Shown here in pieces: positions 10,670 to 22,732 of a stretch of 64,000 nt of DNA (the first letter of the stretch is position 1; each line of letters begins with the position of its first letter). Origin of the DNA: Torymus aiolomorphi (Eukaryota; Arthropoda; Insecta; Hymenoptera; Torymidae); assembly GCA_036365515.1 (NCBI GenBank), contig CM070873.1, positions 171,059,104-171,123,103 of the forward strand, written 5' to 3'. The translations under genes and the position numbers were made by a program. The notes beneath the pieces are model-generated. The model made no database searches. It was not told the DNA's origin and worked only from the letters and a program-made list of their open reading frames with translations.

Positions 10670-12015
10670 ACGGTGGGCCTAATAATTGTGTTTTTCCAAA
10701 AAATTGTTTCGAAATTTTTTAATTAAAAAAAAATTGTAATGTCGATAAGTAGGAATCTGCTTTTTGTCATTTTTATGCAATTTTTCAACGAGTATATCTT
10801 ATGATAGTACGAATAGAATTGCTCAAAAAATTCTGACTATAGTATTTATATATAGGAAGGACGTCAAAATTGTGGTTTTCTAAATGAATGTTTGAAAGTT
10901 AATTTATCAAATAATGAAATTGGGTTGATTTTAGACTTCAGGTAGAACATTCAATTTGAAGATTTGATAAGCTATAATAAAAAAAATGTTACTGTATATT
11001 TTTCATTACATTCCTTTTTTGACCATGTGGAGTCCAAAATTAACCCAATTTAATTATTTAATAATTTAACTTTCAAACATTCCTTTCGAAGAACACAATT
11101 TTCACGTCCTCTCTATACATAAATACTATATTCAGAATTTTCTTAGCGATTCTATTAGTACTATCATGAGATATGGGGATATCTACAGAACTTTTAATTT
11201 TCACGTTACGGCAACTTTTTAGATCTTATTATAAGAAATATATACTTTCAGCAAAGTAAATAGGTAAAAATAAATGTTTTTTAAATGTTCCATGTATGAA
11301 ACAATCGTTCCAGTTACGTATAAAGCGTAAGTAGAAAAACCTAATTTCACAGATGTGCCTACAATACATTTGAAATCTAGAATCAAGAAAGTTGTATCAG
11401 TCATTTCTCAAAAATAAAAATTTTCATAGTAATTCTGTTCCATACCTTTTAACATAAAGAATTTTCTTAATATGGCTATCAGATTTCATTCTTTATTAAA
11501 AATACAATCATTTGATTTGTTGCACGTGGGTATGCCACGCATTGTTTAAAAGTCATGTGTCTTCAAAAAATTACTTCTCAAGCGCTAACTCATTAAGAAA
11601 AAAAAAGAAAATAGATTTTTGATAAGCACACGCTGAATTTTGAATTTTATATTCCAAAAGTCATTGTAATCACTAACTTAATATTTTAGAAAAACGTAGT
11701 TAAATTGTCAAAATGATATATTTAAAATTTAATACAATTTTGATAGGATTAAGCCAAATAAGTTCGTCATTTATATTATAAAAAAGAATTTTTCGATATA
11801 CTCGTAAAATGGAATTATGTTGCTTTCATTTAAAAAAAAAAAAAAAACTAAAAAACGAGTAAAGCAATCTTTGAATAGATAAGTAAGTGTCCGAACAAAA
11901 AAATTATGTTTTTTTTAAACACTGAACATTAAAACTTCTAGATATTCTCATATACTCGGCGAAAAATTGCATGAAAATAATAAAAATGAAGATTCCTACT
12001 TATCGATATTACAAT
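10670..12015. mobile_element. Nested inverted-repeat region, probable decayed foldback element
   Basis: Two sets of inverted arms are visible. About 10793-10935 pairs with 11035-11180, sharing the mirrored core ACTTTCAAACATTC. About 10733-10800 pairs with 11945-12015, sharing GATAAGTAGGAATCT and its complement. The outer motif is also found in the dispersed repeats at 17560-17910 and 63085-63435. No coding region is supported. Confidence 0.6.
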
Positions 12016-12039
12016 TCAAGAAACGTTTGTGAAACATTT

Positions 12040-12410
12040 GTGAAATATTCCGAGAATTGATTAGGCGATAGATTACGGAAATATTGCAGAGACATTTCAT
12101 TTAATTATAATATTTCACTAATAATGACGTAATATTCAACATTATATTGAAGAACTATTTTTCCATAATTCTATAAATGCTTTTTAATTATTTCGGAAGC
12201 ATTCCGAGAAATGACAAAAGCGATACATTGCGAAAATCTTAAAGATAAATATTTCATGATATATTTCACTAAAAGCGACGTAAACTTCTCCATCAAATCG
12301 AAAAATTATTTATTAGTAAATCAAGAAACGTTTTTAAGATATTCCAACAATATTACCTGAAAAGATAAGGCGATACATTGCAGAAATATTACGAAGAAAC
12401 CTTTCATAAA
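12040..12410. repeat. Three degenerate tandem copies, about 140-165 bp
   Basis: A motif of the type ATTCCGAGAA followed by GCGATACATTGC and a run ending in ATTTCA recurs near 12040, 12206 and 12340. The copies are diverged and AT-rich. Confidence 0.55.
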
Positions 12411-12574
12411 ATATTATACCTGCAAACTTTAATTGTATATTATAACCTCCAAATTTTTGTATTGTAGCAATAAACAAACAAATACAATCCAAGTTTCAAT
12501 AAATAATATTGAATAAATTTGCGGTTATTTATTGCATAGGCATTGTTCGTAAAAGAATTAATAAGCAAGAATTA

Positions 12575-13801
12575 GTAGCACTTCTGGAACCTTTCTGTTA
12601 GTCTTTCCTAACGCTTTCGGCATGGAAGTTTCCTAAAAAGGTTACTTCTGAATCCACTCGGAAGCTTCCGGTATAACTTTAGACCAGTTGCTTTATTGTA
12701 TGTCAGGTATCTTGCTTGAATACTTGCTAGAATTTTCCATGAAAGCTTTCCTCAAGGTAGAATTGGAACTTCCATGGGAAGCTTCCTGGAATGTATTTCA
12801 AAAAGTTCCCGCAATCTTCATATGCTATTCAAGTTTTGTTCTTCTTAGAACCTTTATGTTAGGTTTCAAGAGCCTACTGCGAAGCTTACAGTGCTCATTT
12901 CAGTAATCATTTATGTAAGCTTGATGGAAGCTTTATCGTAAATTTTGAGTAACATTTCACCGTAGCACTTTTGGAACCTTTCTGTTAGTCTTCCCTAACG
13001 GTTTCTGGAAGCTTCCTAAAAAGGTTACTCCGAAATCTAGCCGGAAGCTTCCGTTATAACTTTAGGCCAGTGGCTTTATTTATATGTCAAGAACCTTGCT
13101 TGAATACTTCCTAGAATCTTCCATGAAAGCTTTCCTCAAATTTTAATTGGAACTTCCAGAGGAAGCTTCCTGGAATATATTTCAAAATCTTCACGTAATC
13201 TTTATATGTAATTTAACTTTATTCTTCCTAGAAGCTTTATGTTAGCTTCAAAGAGCTTCCGCGAAGCTTCCAGTGCTCATTTCAGTAATCGTTTATGTAA
13301 GCTTCGTGGAAGCTTACTCGTAAGTATTGAGTAACATTTCACCGTAGCACTTTTGGAACCTTTCTGTTAGACTTTCCTAGCGCTTTCTGGGAGCTCCCTA
13401 AAAAGGTTACTGCGGAATCTAGCTGGAAGCTTCCTTTATACCTTTAGGTCAGTGGCTTTATTTATATGTCAGGAACCTTGCTTGAATACTTCCTAGAATC
13501 TTCCATTAAAGCTTTCCTAAATTTTTTATTGGAATTTCCAGAGGAAGCTTCCTGGAATATATTTCAAAAGCTTCACGTAATCTTTGTATGTAATTTAACT
13601 TTTATTCTACCTAGAAGCTTTATGTTAGCTTCCAAGACCCTTCTGCGAAGCTTCCAGTGCTCATTTCAGTAACATTTCCCCGTAGCACTTTTGGAACCTT
13701 TCTGTTAGTCTTTCCTAACGTTTTCTGGAAGCTTCCTAAAAAGGTTATTTCGGAATCTAGCCGGAAGCTTTCGTTATAACTTTAGGCCAGTGCCTTTATT
13801 A
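12575..13801. repeat. GAAGCTTCC satellite-like array, left part, about 385-bp units
   Basis: Units begin with GTAGCACTT(T/C)TGGAACC at 12575, 12962, 13344 and 13682, giving spacings of 387, 382 and 338 bp. Each unit is full of GGAAGCTTCC-type words. The fourth unit is cut by the element at 13806 and the array resumes at 18816. The predicted ORFs here are by-products of the repeat. Confidence 0.85.
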
Positions 13802-15000
13802 TATACCGGGTTCCCAAACTAAGACGTACACGAGATTTCCTCTCATCCAAATTGATCAATTCGTCAAAGTCTGAGGGCCCTAGGGGTTTTCGGACCCAAG
13901 GAATCGAATGGCGCTGTCAAAAAATTCATAAAATGCCAAACACAAAAAGTAAAAAAATTATTTTTTCGAAAAATATTTGCGGTACGGCTTTTATGATAGT
14001 TTCTTGTAGTTTGTTCAATTTGGAGGTATACCACCTTTACCCGATAGCATTTCATGTAATAATATTTATTTAACGCATTTTTGAAAATTGTATATTTTAC
14101 TTTAGCTCGGACCGCAAACTCGCGTTCGAGAAAGCGGAATTGCGGAACTCGGAAAACGCCAGACTTTCCAAACTGTGACTGTAGCAAAGAAGCGGCAACT
14201 TCAACTCGCAATATCTGAGCACAACTAAATAAAGTAAACAAACTATCTAATCATTGATACAACATAATAACATGATATTCATAATGTTTTCATCAATAGC
14301 TATTTATTCCAAGTACATATTATTACTGTAGCGCACAACGTAATACGTAATTTGTAGGCTAACGAGCAATGTTTACAAATGGTGAACATTTGCGACGGCG
14401 TCCAGAGATGGCGCCAGTACGACTTACGTCGCACCGTATGAACGCAGCGCGCAGAGTCACGGCCGTAAATGAGCTCGTGGTGTCGCGCGTATATGCGTAT
14501 CTCTGCAGTACTTATTTTCAAAGAAACTAAACTAAAGAATCATAGTTTCGTTACTGAAAAGTAATAATATCCAATTTGTTTTGCGCTTCCTGACTTCAGT
14601 AATGTTCCCATTGAAATTAACCGCATACTGAAACATGTTCTAATACTACTGCCTTTCTGGACTAGTAATTAACATACATTTCATGGCTTAAGTTAAGCAT
14701 GTATTTCTTTTTAAAAATTTTTCCCAAACCTGATATAAGATTTCTTACTTTCAAGTAAAATTAATACAAGCATTGTCTTAACTGCCGATACGCGTAGAAA
14801 AATACACACAAGCAAGGTCTTATTTAAATTTTTCTTTTCTTTTACCTTTTAAAGGAAAATTATATTATTTTCTATTACAATCGTTCACGCATGAATAAAT
14901 GGTAACTTCGAGACAAAAAATAACTTAATATCAATATATTTTCATCCTATTTTCATTTACTGTATATATGCACTGTGTATATGTACTGTGTATATGAATG

Positions 15001-16949
15001 AACTGCAGCGAAGTGTTCTCTTGATTTTTGTGATTTTATGTATTTTATTTTTAATAAGCTTGAAACTCTGCCAATTGCTTGGTCGGTAATGGTAGGACTA
15101 TGCCACCCCGTTAAGGTATGGCTGAAAGTATGGGCTAAAGAATGGCTGGTAATATGGCTGGAAGATATGGTTAAAAGTATGGCTTAAAGAAGGTCGAAAA
15201 TATTGGCAATATATTGAGTATGTATTGGCAATATATTGGGAATATGTTGGCAACAAATTGGCAACAAATTGGCAATCTCACAATTGTTACATACAAAATT
15301 ATACACAGTTTGTACAAAGTTCAAATTTAGATAAAGTTTAAACAAAGTTTAGACCAAGTTCAGAGCAAGGTTATAGAAAGTCTCCAAGTCTTAATGAAAA
15401 TCTCGCTTAAAGTGTCGCATACAACGTACGTTTATATGAAGTTCAAACAAAGTTCAGGAAAAGTTCAGGCAAAGTTTGTACAGAGTGTAGATAAAGTTTA
15501 GATAAAGTTTAGATAAAGTTTATACAGAGTTTAGACCAAGTTTATACAGAGTTTAAATTAGGTTTAGATATAATTTAGATAAAGTTTGGGTAAAGTTTAG
15601 AGCAAGTTTAGACAACATTTATAGAAAGTTTCGCTTAAAGCGTTGCATTCAAAGTTTATACACAGTTTACATAAAGTTGAGATATAGTTTGGATAAAGTT
15701 CAAACACAGTTTACAACATGTTTTGACGAAGTTGATAGAAAGTCTCAAAGTCTTCAAGCCAAAGTTTGAGCCGGACTTCGAGCAAGACTTTTAGCGAGAC
15801 TTAGAGCGAGACTTTTGGCGAGACTTTTGGCGAGACTTTTGGCGAGACTTTGAGCGAGACTTTTGGCGAGACTTCGAGCAAGACTTCGAGCAAGACTTTT
15901 AACCAGACTTTTAGCGAGCCTTCAAGCGAGACTTTTGACGAGACTTTCAGCGAGACTTTCAGCGAGACTTTTAACCAGACTTTTAGCGAGACTTCGAGCG
16001 GGACTTTTAGCGAGACTTCGAGCGGGACTTTTAGCGAGACTTTGAGAGAGACTTTTAGCGAGACTTCGTGCGGGACTTTTAGCGAGACTTTTGGCGAGAT
16101 TTCGAGCGAGACTTTTAACCAGACTTTTAGGGAGACGTCGAGCGGGACTTTTAGCTAGACTTTTAGCGAGGCTTCGAGAGAGAATTTTAGCGAGACTTTT
16201 AGCGAGACTTCGAGCGGGACTTTTAGCCAGACTTTTAGCGAGACTTCGAGAGAGAATTTTAGCAAGACTTTGAGCGAGACTTCGTGCGGGACTTTTAGCC
16301 AGACTTTTAGCGAGATTTCGAACGAGACTTTTAACCAGGCTTCGAGCGAGACTTCAAGCGAGACTTCGAGCGAGACTTCAAGCGAGACTTCGAGCGAGAC
16401 ATTCTATAAACTTGATCTAAACGAGGTATAAACTTTGTTCAAACTTTATCTAAACTTTATCTACACTCTGTACAAACTTTGCCTGAACTTTTCCTGAACT
16501 TTGTTTAAACTTCATATAAACGTTGTATGCGACACTTTAAGCGAGATTTTCATTAATACTTGGAGACTTTCTATAACCTTGCTCTGAACTTGGTCTAAAC
16601 TTTGTTTAAACTTTATCTAAATTTGAACTTTGTACAAACTGTGTATAATTTTGTATGTAACGATTGTGAGATTGCCAATTTGTTGCCAATTTGTTGCCAA
16701 TATATTCCCAATATATTGCCAATATATACTCAATATATTGCCAATATTTTCGACCTTCTTTAAGCCATACTTTTAACCATTATACTCCAGCCATACTACC
16801 AGCAATTCTTTATCCCATACTTTCAGCCATACCTTAACGGGGTGGCATAGTCCTACCATTACCGACCAAGCAATTGGTAGAGTTTCAAGCTTATTAAAAA
16901 TAAAATACATAAAATCACAAAAAATCAAGAGAACACTTCGTTGCAGTTT
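15001..16949. mobile_element. Nested long-TIR element with minisatellite core, 1.9 kb
   Basis: Arms of about 525 bp (15001-15527 and 16424-16949) are inverted copies; AACTGCAGCGAAGTGTTCTC at the left is mirrored at the right with one change. The arms contain short repeats of the ATATTGGCAA and AAAGTTTAG type. The centre is a 12-bp minisatellite. There is no transposase. The layout resembles Foldback-type elements, which have long TIRs built of short tandem repeats. Confidence 0.85.
15770..16400. repeat. 12-bp minisatellite, about 50 copies
   Basis: The consensus is close to TTTTAGCGAGAC, with variants TTCGAGCGAGAC, TTTTGGCGAGAC and TTTTAACCAGAC. Because the unit is a multiple of three it reads as an open Ser-Glu-Thr-Phe repeat, which I do not take as a protein. 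Confidence 0.9.
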
Positions 16950-17559
16950 TGAACGTTCTATCAACCAGTAAAAGTTTGCTCGTAATATTTTTCTAGGTTT
17001 GCTTAATAATCTGGAAGAAGCTCTGAAAAAACTGTCGGGGTATAAGTTCGATTTTACGAGTTAGGATTTCTTCAAAACATTTGATTTGTATAAGCAATAT
17101 ATGGGCAATAGCCGCCCAAGATATGTCTAAAGATAGACAGTATGTGACTCCGGCGCTGTGGCATTATAAAGCCAATATTTCGCCCATATATTGTTTCTTA
17201 TAGGCCACATCTTGCCCATACTTGGCTAATACTATGTGAAATATTTAGGCCATAGTAACTTTTTTTACGTTGGGAGGTTTATGTTTAATTATTTAACACT
17301 ATGAATAAATAATTACGAAAAAATTATAATCTCATAGTAATAGTAATTTCAAGAAAAAGTTATGAATAATAAATTCTAAGAATAACAATAAATTAATTAT
17401 TAATCACTATGAATAGTAACGTTACTGTCTGATGTTATATGGATAAATATGATTATGTGTATTATTTATTAATTTATTTGCGATTTCTCACTCGTAACAG
17501 TATAAAATTATGTCTGATTTGGAAAGCTTCGTTACTTTTTTAATAAATAGTATATTAAG

Positions 17560-17910
17560 GCGATGTGAACCTCAAAATCAACCCAATTTCATTATTTAAT
17601 TAATAAACATTCGAACGTTTATTTGGAAAAACAATTCTGTCAGGCGCTCCGTGTATGTAAATACTATGCTCAGATTTTTTTTTGTGCGATTCTATCAGCA
17701 TTTCCATGAGATACGCTCGTTTTAAAACTGGCAAAATTCGAAGTATTACAGATCCCTACTTATCGACATTGCGGCTTTTATTTAATTAAATAAATTCTGA
17801 GTAGATTTTTGGAAAAACAGCTCTGTCAGGCGCTCCGTATATATAAATACTATACTCAATTTTTTTTTTTAGTAATTCTATTATTATTTGCAAAAGATAT
17901 ATATGTTCTA
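17560..17910. repeat. Dispersed two-unit repeat (copy in the large element)
   Basis: Two related units each contain TTTGGAAAAAC, then TGTCAGGCGCTCCGTATAT and AAATACTATACTCA, then an AT-rich segment. Related sequence occurs at 63085-63435 and, more diverged and palindromic, at 10670-11180. Confidence 0.7.
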
Positions 17911-18815
17911 AAATTTGTCGGTAAGTACACATTACCTTAAGCACCTTGGGAGGAAAAAACTTGGACAGTCCATATCTCGTGTAAACAAGAACATATCTCG
18001 TGTTAACAGGAAGTAAGGAAGCACAAGACAAATTGGGTATTATTACTTTTCAGTAACAAAACTATGATTCTTTAGCTTAGTTTCTTTGAAAATAAGTACT
18101 GCAGAGATACGCATATACGCGCGACACCACGAGCTCATTTACGGCCGTGACTCCGCGCGCTGCGTTCATACGGTCATACGGTGCGACGTAAGTCGCACTG
18201 GCGCCATCTCTGGACGCCGTCGCAGATGTTCACCATTTGTAAACATTGCTTTCTAGCCTAAAAATTATGTATTACGTTGTACGCTACAGTAATAATATGT
18301 ACTTGGAAACAATAGCTATTGATGAAAACATCATGAATATCATGCTATTATGTTGTATCAATGATTAAGATAGTTTGTTGGCTTTATTTAGTTGTGCTCA
18401 GATATTCCTTGTTGAAGTTGCCGCTTCTTTGCTAGAGTCACAGTTTGGAAAGTCTGGCGTTTTCCGAGTTCCGCAATTCCGCTTTCTCGAACGCGAGTTT
18501 GCCGTCCAAGCCAAAGTAAAATATACAATTTTCAAAAATGCGTTAAATAAATATTATTACATGAAATGCTATCGGGTAAAGGTGGTATAGCCTCCAAATT
18601 GAACAAACTACAAAAAACTATCATAAAAGCCGTACCCCAAATATTTTTCGAAAAAATAATTTTTTTACTTTTTGTGTTTGGCATTTTATGAATTTTTTGA
18701 CAGCGCCATTCGATTCCTTGGGTCCGAAAACCCCTAGGGCCCCCAGATTTTGACGAATTTATCAATTTGGCTGAGAGAAAATCTCGTGTACGTCTTAGTT
18801 TGGGAACCTGGTATA

Positions 18816-19640
18816 TGTCAGGAACCTTGCTTGAATACTTCCTAGAATCTTCCATGAAAGCTTTCCTCAAGTTTTAATTGGAACTTCCAGAGGAAGCTTC
18901 CTGGAATATATTTCAAAAGCTTCACGTAATCTTTATATGTAATTTAACTTTTATTATTCCTAGAAGCTTTATGTTAGCTTCCAAGAGCCTTCCGCGAAGC
19001 TTCCAGTGCTCATTTCAGTAATCGTTTATGTAAGCTTCGTGGAAACTTACTCGTAACTATTGAGTAACATTTCACCGTAGCACTTTTGGAACCTTTCTGT
19101 TAGACTTTCCTAACGCGTTTTGGAAGCTCCCTAAAAAGGTTACTCCGGAATCTAGCCGGATGCTTCCGTTATAACTTTAGGCCAGTGGCTTTATTTATAT
19201 GTCAGGAACCTTGCTTGAATACTTCCTAGAATCTTCTATGAAAGCTTTTCTCAAGGTTCAATTGGAACTTCCAGAGGAAGCTTCCTGGAATGTATTTAAA
19301 AAGCTTCCCGTAATTTTATATGTAATTTAACTTTTGTTCTTCCTAGAAGCTTTATGTTAACTTCCAAGAGCCTTCCGCGAAAGCTTCCAGTACTCATTTT
19401 CGATAATCTTCTATGTAAGCTTTTTGGAAGTTTCCGTAGAGCTTTCATGTAATATTTCATAGTTAAGTATTTGAAACTTTTTCTGTTTCCTTCCTGGAAT
19501 CTTTCTGGAAGCTTACTTAGAAATGTTCCAATGTAACCTTCCTGAAAGTTTCAGTTAGCTTCCTGGAAGGTTCCATTAACCTTCCACTGTAAGCTTCCTT
19601 GGAACTTTCTTCCAGAACCTTTCATGCTATGTGGGAATGG
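18816..19640. repeat. GAAGCTTCC array, right part
   Basis: This is the continuation of the array at 12575-13801 after the 5-kb insertion. It contains another unit start (GTAGCACTTTTGGAACC) near 19077 and then becomes more degenerate towards 19640. Confidence 0.85.
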
Positions 19641-20042
19641 TTTACTTAAGATATGATAACATGGTTCAACTGGGTTAACATATCGCGTATCTCTAAAACA
19701 ATGCACTTCATCCTGATTAATTGCCCTCTCATTATTTCACTCTTCAACTGTGACATTTGCAGCATCGTAATCTTTATAGACATATTTATACAAATATTTG
19801 ACGGACTTTACTCTGGAGACTATTTCAACGTTTATATGACAATAGAATATGCGTAATAATCCATAATAATATGGTACTACAAATCGATTATCTACAGTTT
19901 GATTCCTACACGTAATTTTTTTCCCATCAATTCTTCATTTATAATACGGATATCCATCAGATGATATTATAGTTTCCTCTCGAAATTCTTAATGTTTCGA
20001 ACATTGATCCTCAATGATACATCGGCTATCACATGATACATG
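19632..20042 (-). pseudogene. Helitron Rep fragment
   Basis: About 410 bp closely resemble 24749-25170, the Rep region of the minus-strand Helitron. Matching words include TTTACTTAAGATA and CGATTATCTACAGTTTGATT. The fragment covers the part after the HUH motif, including the Y2 region. It has lost the open frame through substitutions and small deletions, so it is a dead fragment of a related copy. Confidence 0.8.
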
Positions 20043-20317
20043 AATAAAGGTCTGCGTTACGCCGAGAGTACATGGCTATTCGGCTTCTCCGCGGGCGTGC
20101 AGCAGGTAGCTTCTACGGCACTTCATTCTGCTGCACCCCTCGGTTTCCTGGCTCTTCGGTTTCCACGAGCCTACGGATCACCATCTCGTACATCCCTTTT
20201 ATCACTCTCGCGTAGCTTCTATCTCGCTAGTCCCCCGGATTATTCTTCACTTCGGGAAGAACGTGTTCACGGCACACATGGCTTCTTGAGTTGCCGAAAT
20301 TCTACTGCCGGTCCACG

Positions 20318-20356
<39 letters not shown>

Positions 20357-20450
20357 CCTCTATCTAGCTCGGCCGTCGGCATGCGTAGGCCGTTGTCACT
20401 TTTCTTTGTACCTGAACTCGTACCGGCGGTGAGGACCCTCACCGTTACAA
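20043..20450. other. GC-richer repeat segment with a (CT)n tract
   Basis: The base composition changes abruptly from the Helitron fragment. A CT microsatellite lies at about 20318-20360 and the block ends CACCGTTACAA. The composition recalls the LTRs at 45851 and 57448, which carry (GA)n and end CCGTTACA, but I see no extended identity. It could be part of an unrelated LTR. Confidence 0.35.
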
Positions 20451-20926
20451 TACCTTTTAAGGTTCTTCTCATAATTATTACATACATTAGGAACTTATAT
20501 ATTTTTATTGATTCTCTTTCTATATGTATTCCAATTTTTATTGAATACATAGGACAAATTGAAGAAATTAATTTATATCTTATGAAAATTATTTTAACTC
20601 TTGAACTTTTTCGTGAAGTTTTAATTAATTTTTATGAAATAATGCTTTTTATTATTTATATGTTTCAATTTAATTTTTTAAATAATTCATATCATAGTCT
20701 TCAAGTAAACTTACTATTATAATTATAACTATTATATTATAACTATTATAATACTCATTATACTTATTTCCGTCTTTCTCATGTTTTTCCAAAATTTCAT
20801 TTAACGTATCAAGTTTAACAGCATCTTTTAGATTTTCTACTTTATATATTTGTTTTCTTCTGCATTCCAAATCAATCGTATTTGTCCTCGTGTGATATAA
20901 TTGTCGTAATCACTGATTTAAGTAAT

Positions 20927-21172
20927 TCAATACTTTCCATATTCATCTTCTTCATTAATATGATTATGTAGTTGCTCGTTTATTTCATCCAATTGTCTTG
21001 CATGCTCGATAATTTTGACTTCGATGTAGATTTTGTGTGCTGGGTCCCATTTTAATGGACTTGGTTTTGGATCCCCTTGATTAGCCATCTGGTATTTTAC
21101 TAACAAGGAGTGTACACTTATGTATTTCAGATCCGGGTCATGGATCCTCACCCGCTTGCATGATCTTTCTTC
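20927..21172 (-). CDS. Unidentified exon-like frame
   Basis: A minus-strand frame of about 75-80 codons has a more balanced composition than its surroundings (it includes RIHDPDLKYISVHSLL). It is preceded by a TTTTTAG that could be a splice acceptor and ends in a normal stop. I do not recognise the family. It could be a captured host exon near the Helitrons or a chance frame. Confidence 0.3.
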   Translation of the reverse strand, partial: EERSCKRVRIHDPDLKYISVHSLLVKYQMANQGDPKPSPLKWDPAHKIYIEVKIIEHARQLDEINEQLHNHINEEDEYGKY

Positions 21173-21376
21173 TTTTACCTAAAAATGAAAGCCTGTGCGA
21201 TACTAGACCCTAACGCTCTGAGGATTCTGAGATAAAAACCCTTGAATTATTTAAAAATTGAATCATATTTTCCACTAAAATTGCAGTTTTGGCGGGTGAA
21301 CCTTCCTCTAATACCTATAAACAAGCATACAGACATTATTGCTAGCTTGATTATGGAGTGCGTAAAAATCGACTTT

Positions 21377-21561
21377 AGATGCCTGTTTAGCGTTCGTAAA
21401 GTATCCCCTTTTTTCACTAGTGCGTAAAGTGTTTACTTTATGCACTCGGTACGTGAAGTAATGCGTAAAGTGAGTTCTTTACGCACTCAGTGAGTAAAAT
21501 ACTCACTTTACGCACTCGTGAAAGAAATCCGAATACTTTACGCACACTGAACAGGCATTCT
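21377..21561. mobile_element. Foldback MITE built from GTGCGTAAAGT words
   Basis: The ends AGATGCCTGTTTAGCG and its mirror CACTGAACAGGCATT are inverted. The middle repeats GTGCGTAAAGT and ACTTTACGCAC in both orientations. It is about 185 bp with no coding content. Confidence 0.75.
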
Positions 21562-22500
21562 AACAAATTAGATAATTTTTTTATTAAAAGATAATTACTT
21601 GTGCAATGTTAAAATTTCATCGGTAAACATCTTTTTAGTTACTTTAAGACCCATATTTTTATATGATGCTGTTTCTTACATTATAACATGTGAACACACG
21701 ATTGCAAACAAATTTTCATAATGTGACTAATTCGCGCTCTCAAGCCACCATAACCCATTTCGTCCCAAATGTCCAAGATTTTTTTTTTAGTTTTCAGCGT
21801 ACTAACTTTTTATATAAACGGCCCAAAAAAATGTAAAAGCACCATTTCGGATAGTTCGAAGCCTCCTCTTTCGAATACCGTAGACAGAATTGGGCCACGA
21901 CTTCACTTAAAAAAGTTATAACAATTTATTGCAAAAAAAATCCGAAATTTTCAACATATTTTTTTTCAGTAATGTGAATTTTCAACATGATTAAGTTGTA
22001 CCAGATCATCGCTTTTGCTATAAATCGTGGAGTTTTTATGTTCTCTTTAAAACCCCGTTGGATTTCTTTTGATATTCAAAATAGCTGCATCAAGATGGCG
22101 CTATAAGCATAGGAAAAATTTTTAAAAATACAAATTAAATACATCATTATTCCTGAAGAGGGACATAAAATAAAGATGTCCCAAACATCTCTACATTCTG
22201 ATAGTAACTAGGCCATTAGCTGCACCTCTACAAATTTATACTTAAACTACCATTAGCTGCTATCATCAACAGAATAGTCTTTGTCCAACGAAAATCGGTT
22301 GATTCGTTTCCCAGATATAAAGAGTTTATACACACACGCACACACATACACACACACATACATACATACACACATCCCACTCCACGCCACCCATTCTTTT
22401 CTTAGAAACTACTTGTTCACAGCATCATGATTACTTATAAAAAAATAATTTTTGGTCTAAATCACAAATAAACTTATTTCTATTAATTATAGACATAAGA
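21562..22500. other. Non-coding repeat DNA with a CA-rich microsatellite
   Basis: There is no supported gene. A CA/CATA-rich tract lies at about 22330-22375, preceded by ATCGGTTGATTCGTTTCC. The end of the segment resembles 9335-9420. Confidence 0.4.
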
Positions 22501-22501
22501 G

Positions 22502-22580
22502 AGATAGACTGCGGTACAGGCTAGCGAAAGTAATACCTTTACGGATGCTACTTTCACTAATCTGCACACCCAGTCTATCT
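22502..22580. repeat. Imperfect hairpin, about 34-bp arms
   Basis: AGATAGACTGCGGTACAGG and, further in, GCGAAAGTA are mirrored by TACTTTC and CCCAGTCTATCT, leaving a short loop. It could be a very short foldback element. Confidence 0.6.
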
Positions 22581-22626
22581 ATCTTGTCTATCCTGTGTCT
22601 ATGATTTTAGTTGACGTGCTCAGAGC

Positions 22627-22653
22627 AAAAACAGGTTTAATTAACCTGTTTTT
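22627..22653. repeat. 11-bp perfect hairpin near the Helitron 3' side
   Basis: AAAAACAGGTT and AACCTGTTTTT flank a five-base loop. It lies on the 3' side of the minus-strand Helitron, where a terminal hairpin would be expected, but I could not fix a CTRR end next to it. Confidence 0.45.
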
Positions 22654-22732
22654 AAGTTAATCTGTTGTCAGTCTCAAACTGAAAATTAAAATACTGGAAA
22701 ATTCTCTTATACTAAAGTTGAATATGACAACC

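Larger units (their letters stand above)
13806..18811. mobile_element. Giant long-TIR nonautonomous element, 5.0 kb
   Basis: Terminal inverted repeats of about 800 bp (13806-14597 and 18008-18811) start CCGGGTTCCCAAAC on the left and, read inward, CCAGGTTCCCAAAC on the right. TATA flanks both ends (13802-13805 and 18812-18815), and joining the flanks recovers the interrupted repeat unit, which supports a real insertion. The interior has no transposase. It holds a second element (15001-16949) and a copy of a dispersed repeat (17560-17910). Both arms keep a related 70-codon open stretch, but this is expected of near-identical arms. Confidence 0.85.

Noticed and set aside
12688..13672. Two similar 68-72-codon frames with matching residues
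   Set aside because: They lie at the same place in successive units of the GAAGCTTCC array and reflect the repeat.
15850..16273. Ser-Glu-Thr-Phe and Arg-Leu-Leu-Ala repeat proteins
   Set aside because: The 12-bp repeat keeps several frames open at once, and no start context or non-repetitive domain is present.
13864..18590. Related 70-125-codon frames in both arms of the giant element
   Set aside because: The arms are near-identical inverted copies, so the same open stretch is expected in both. There is no recognised domain and no evidence of protein-level conservation.
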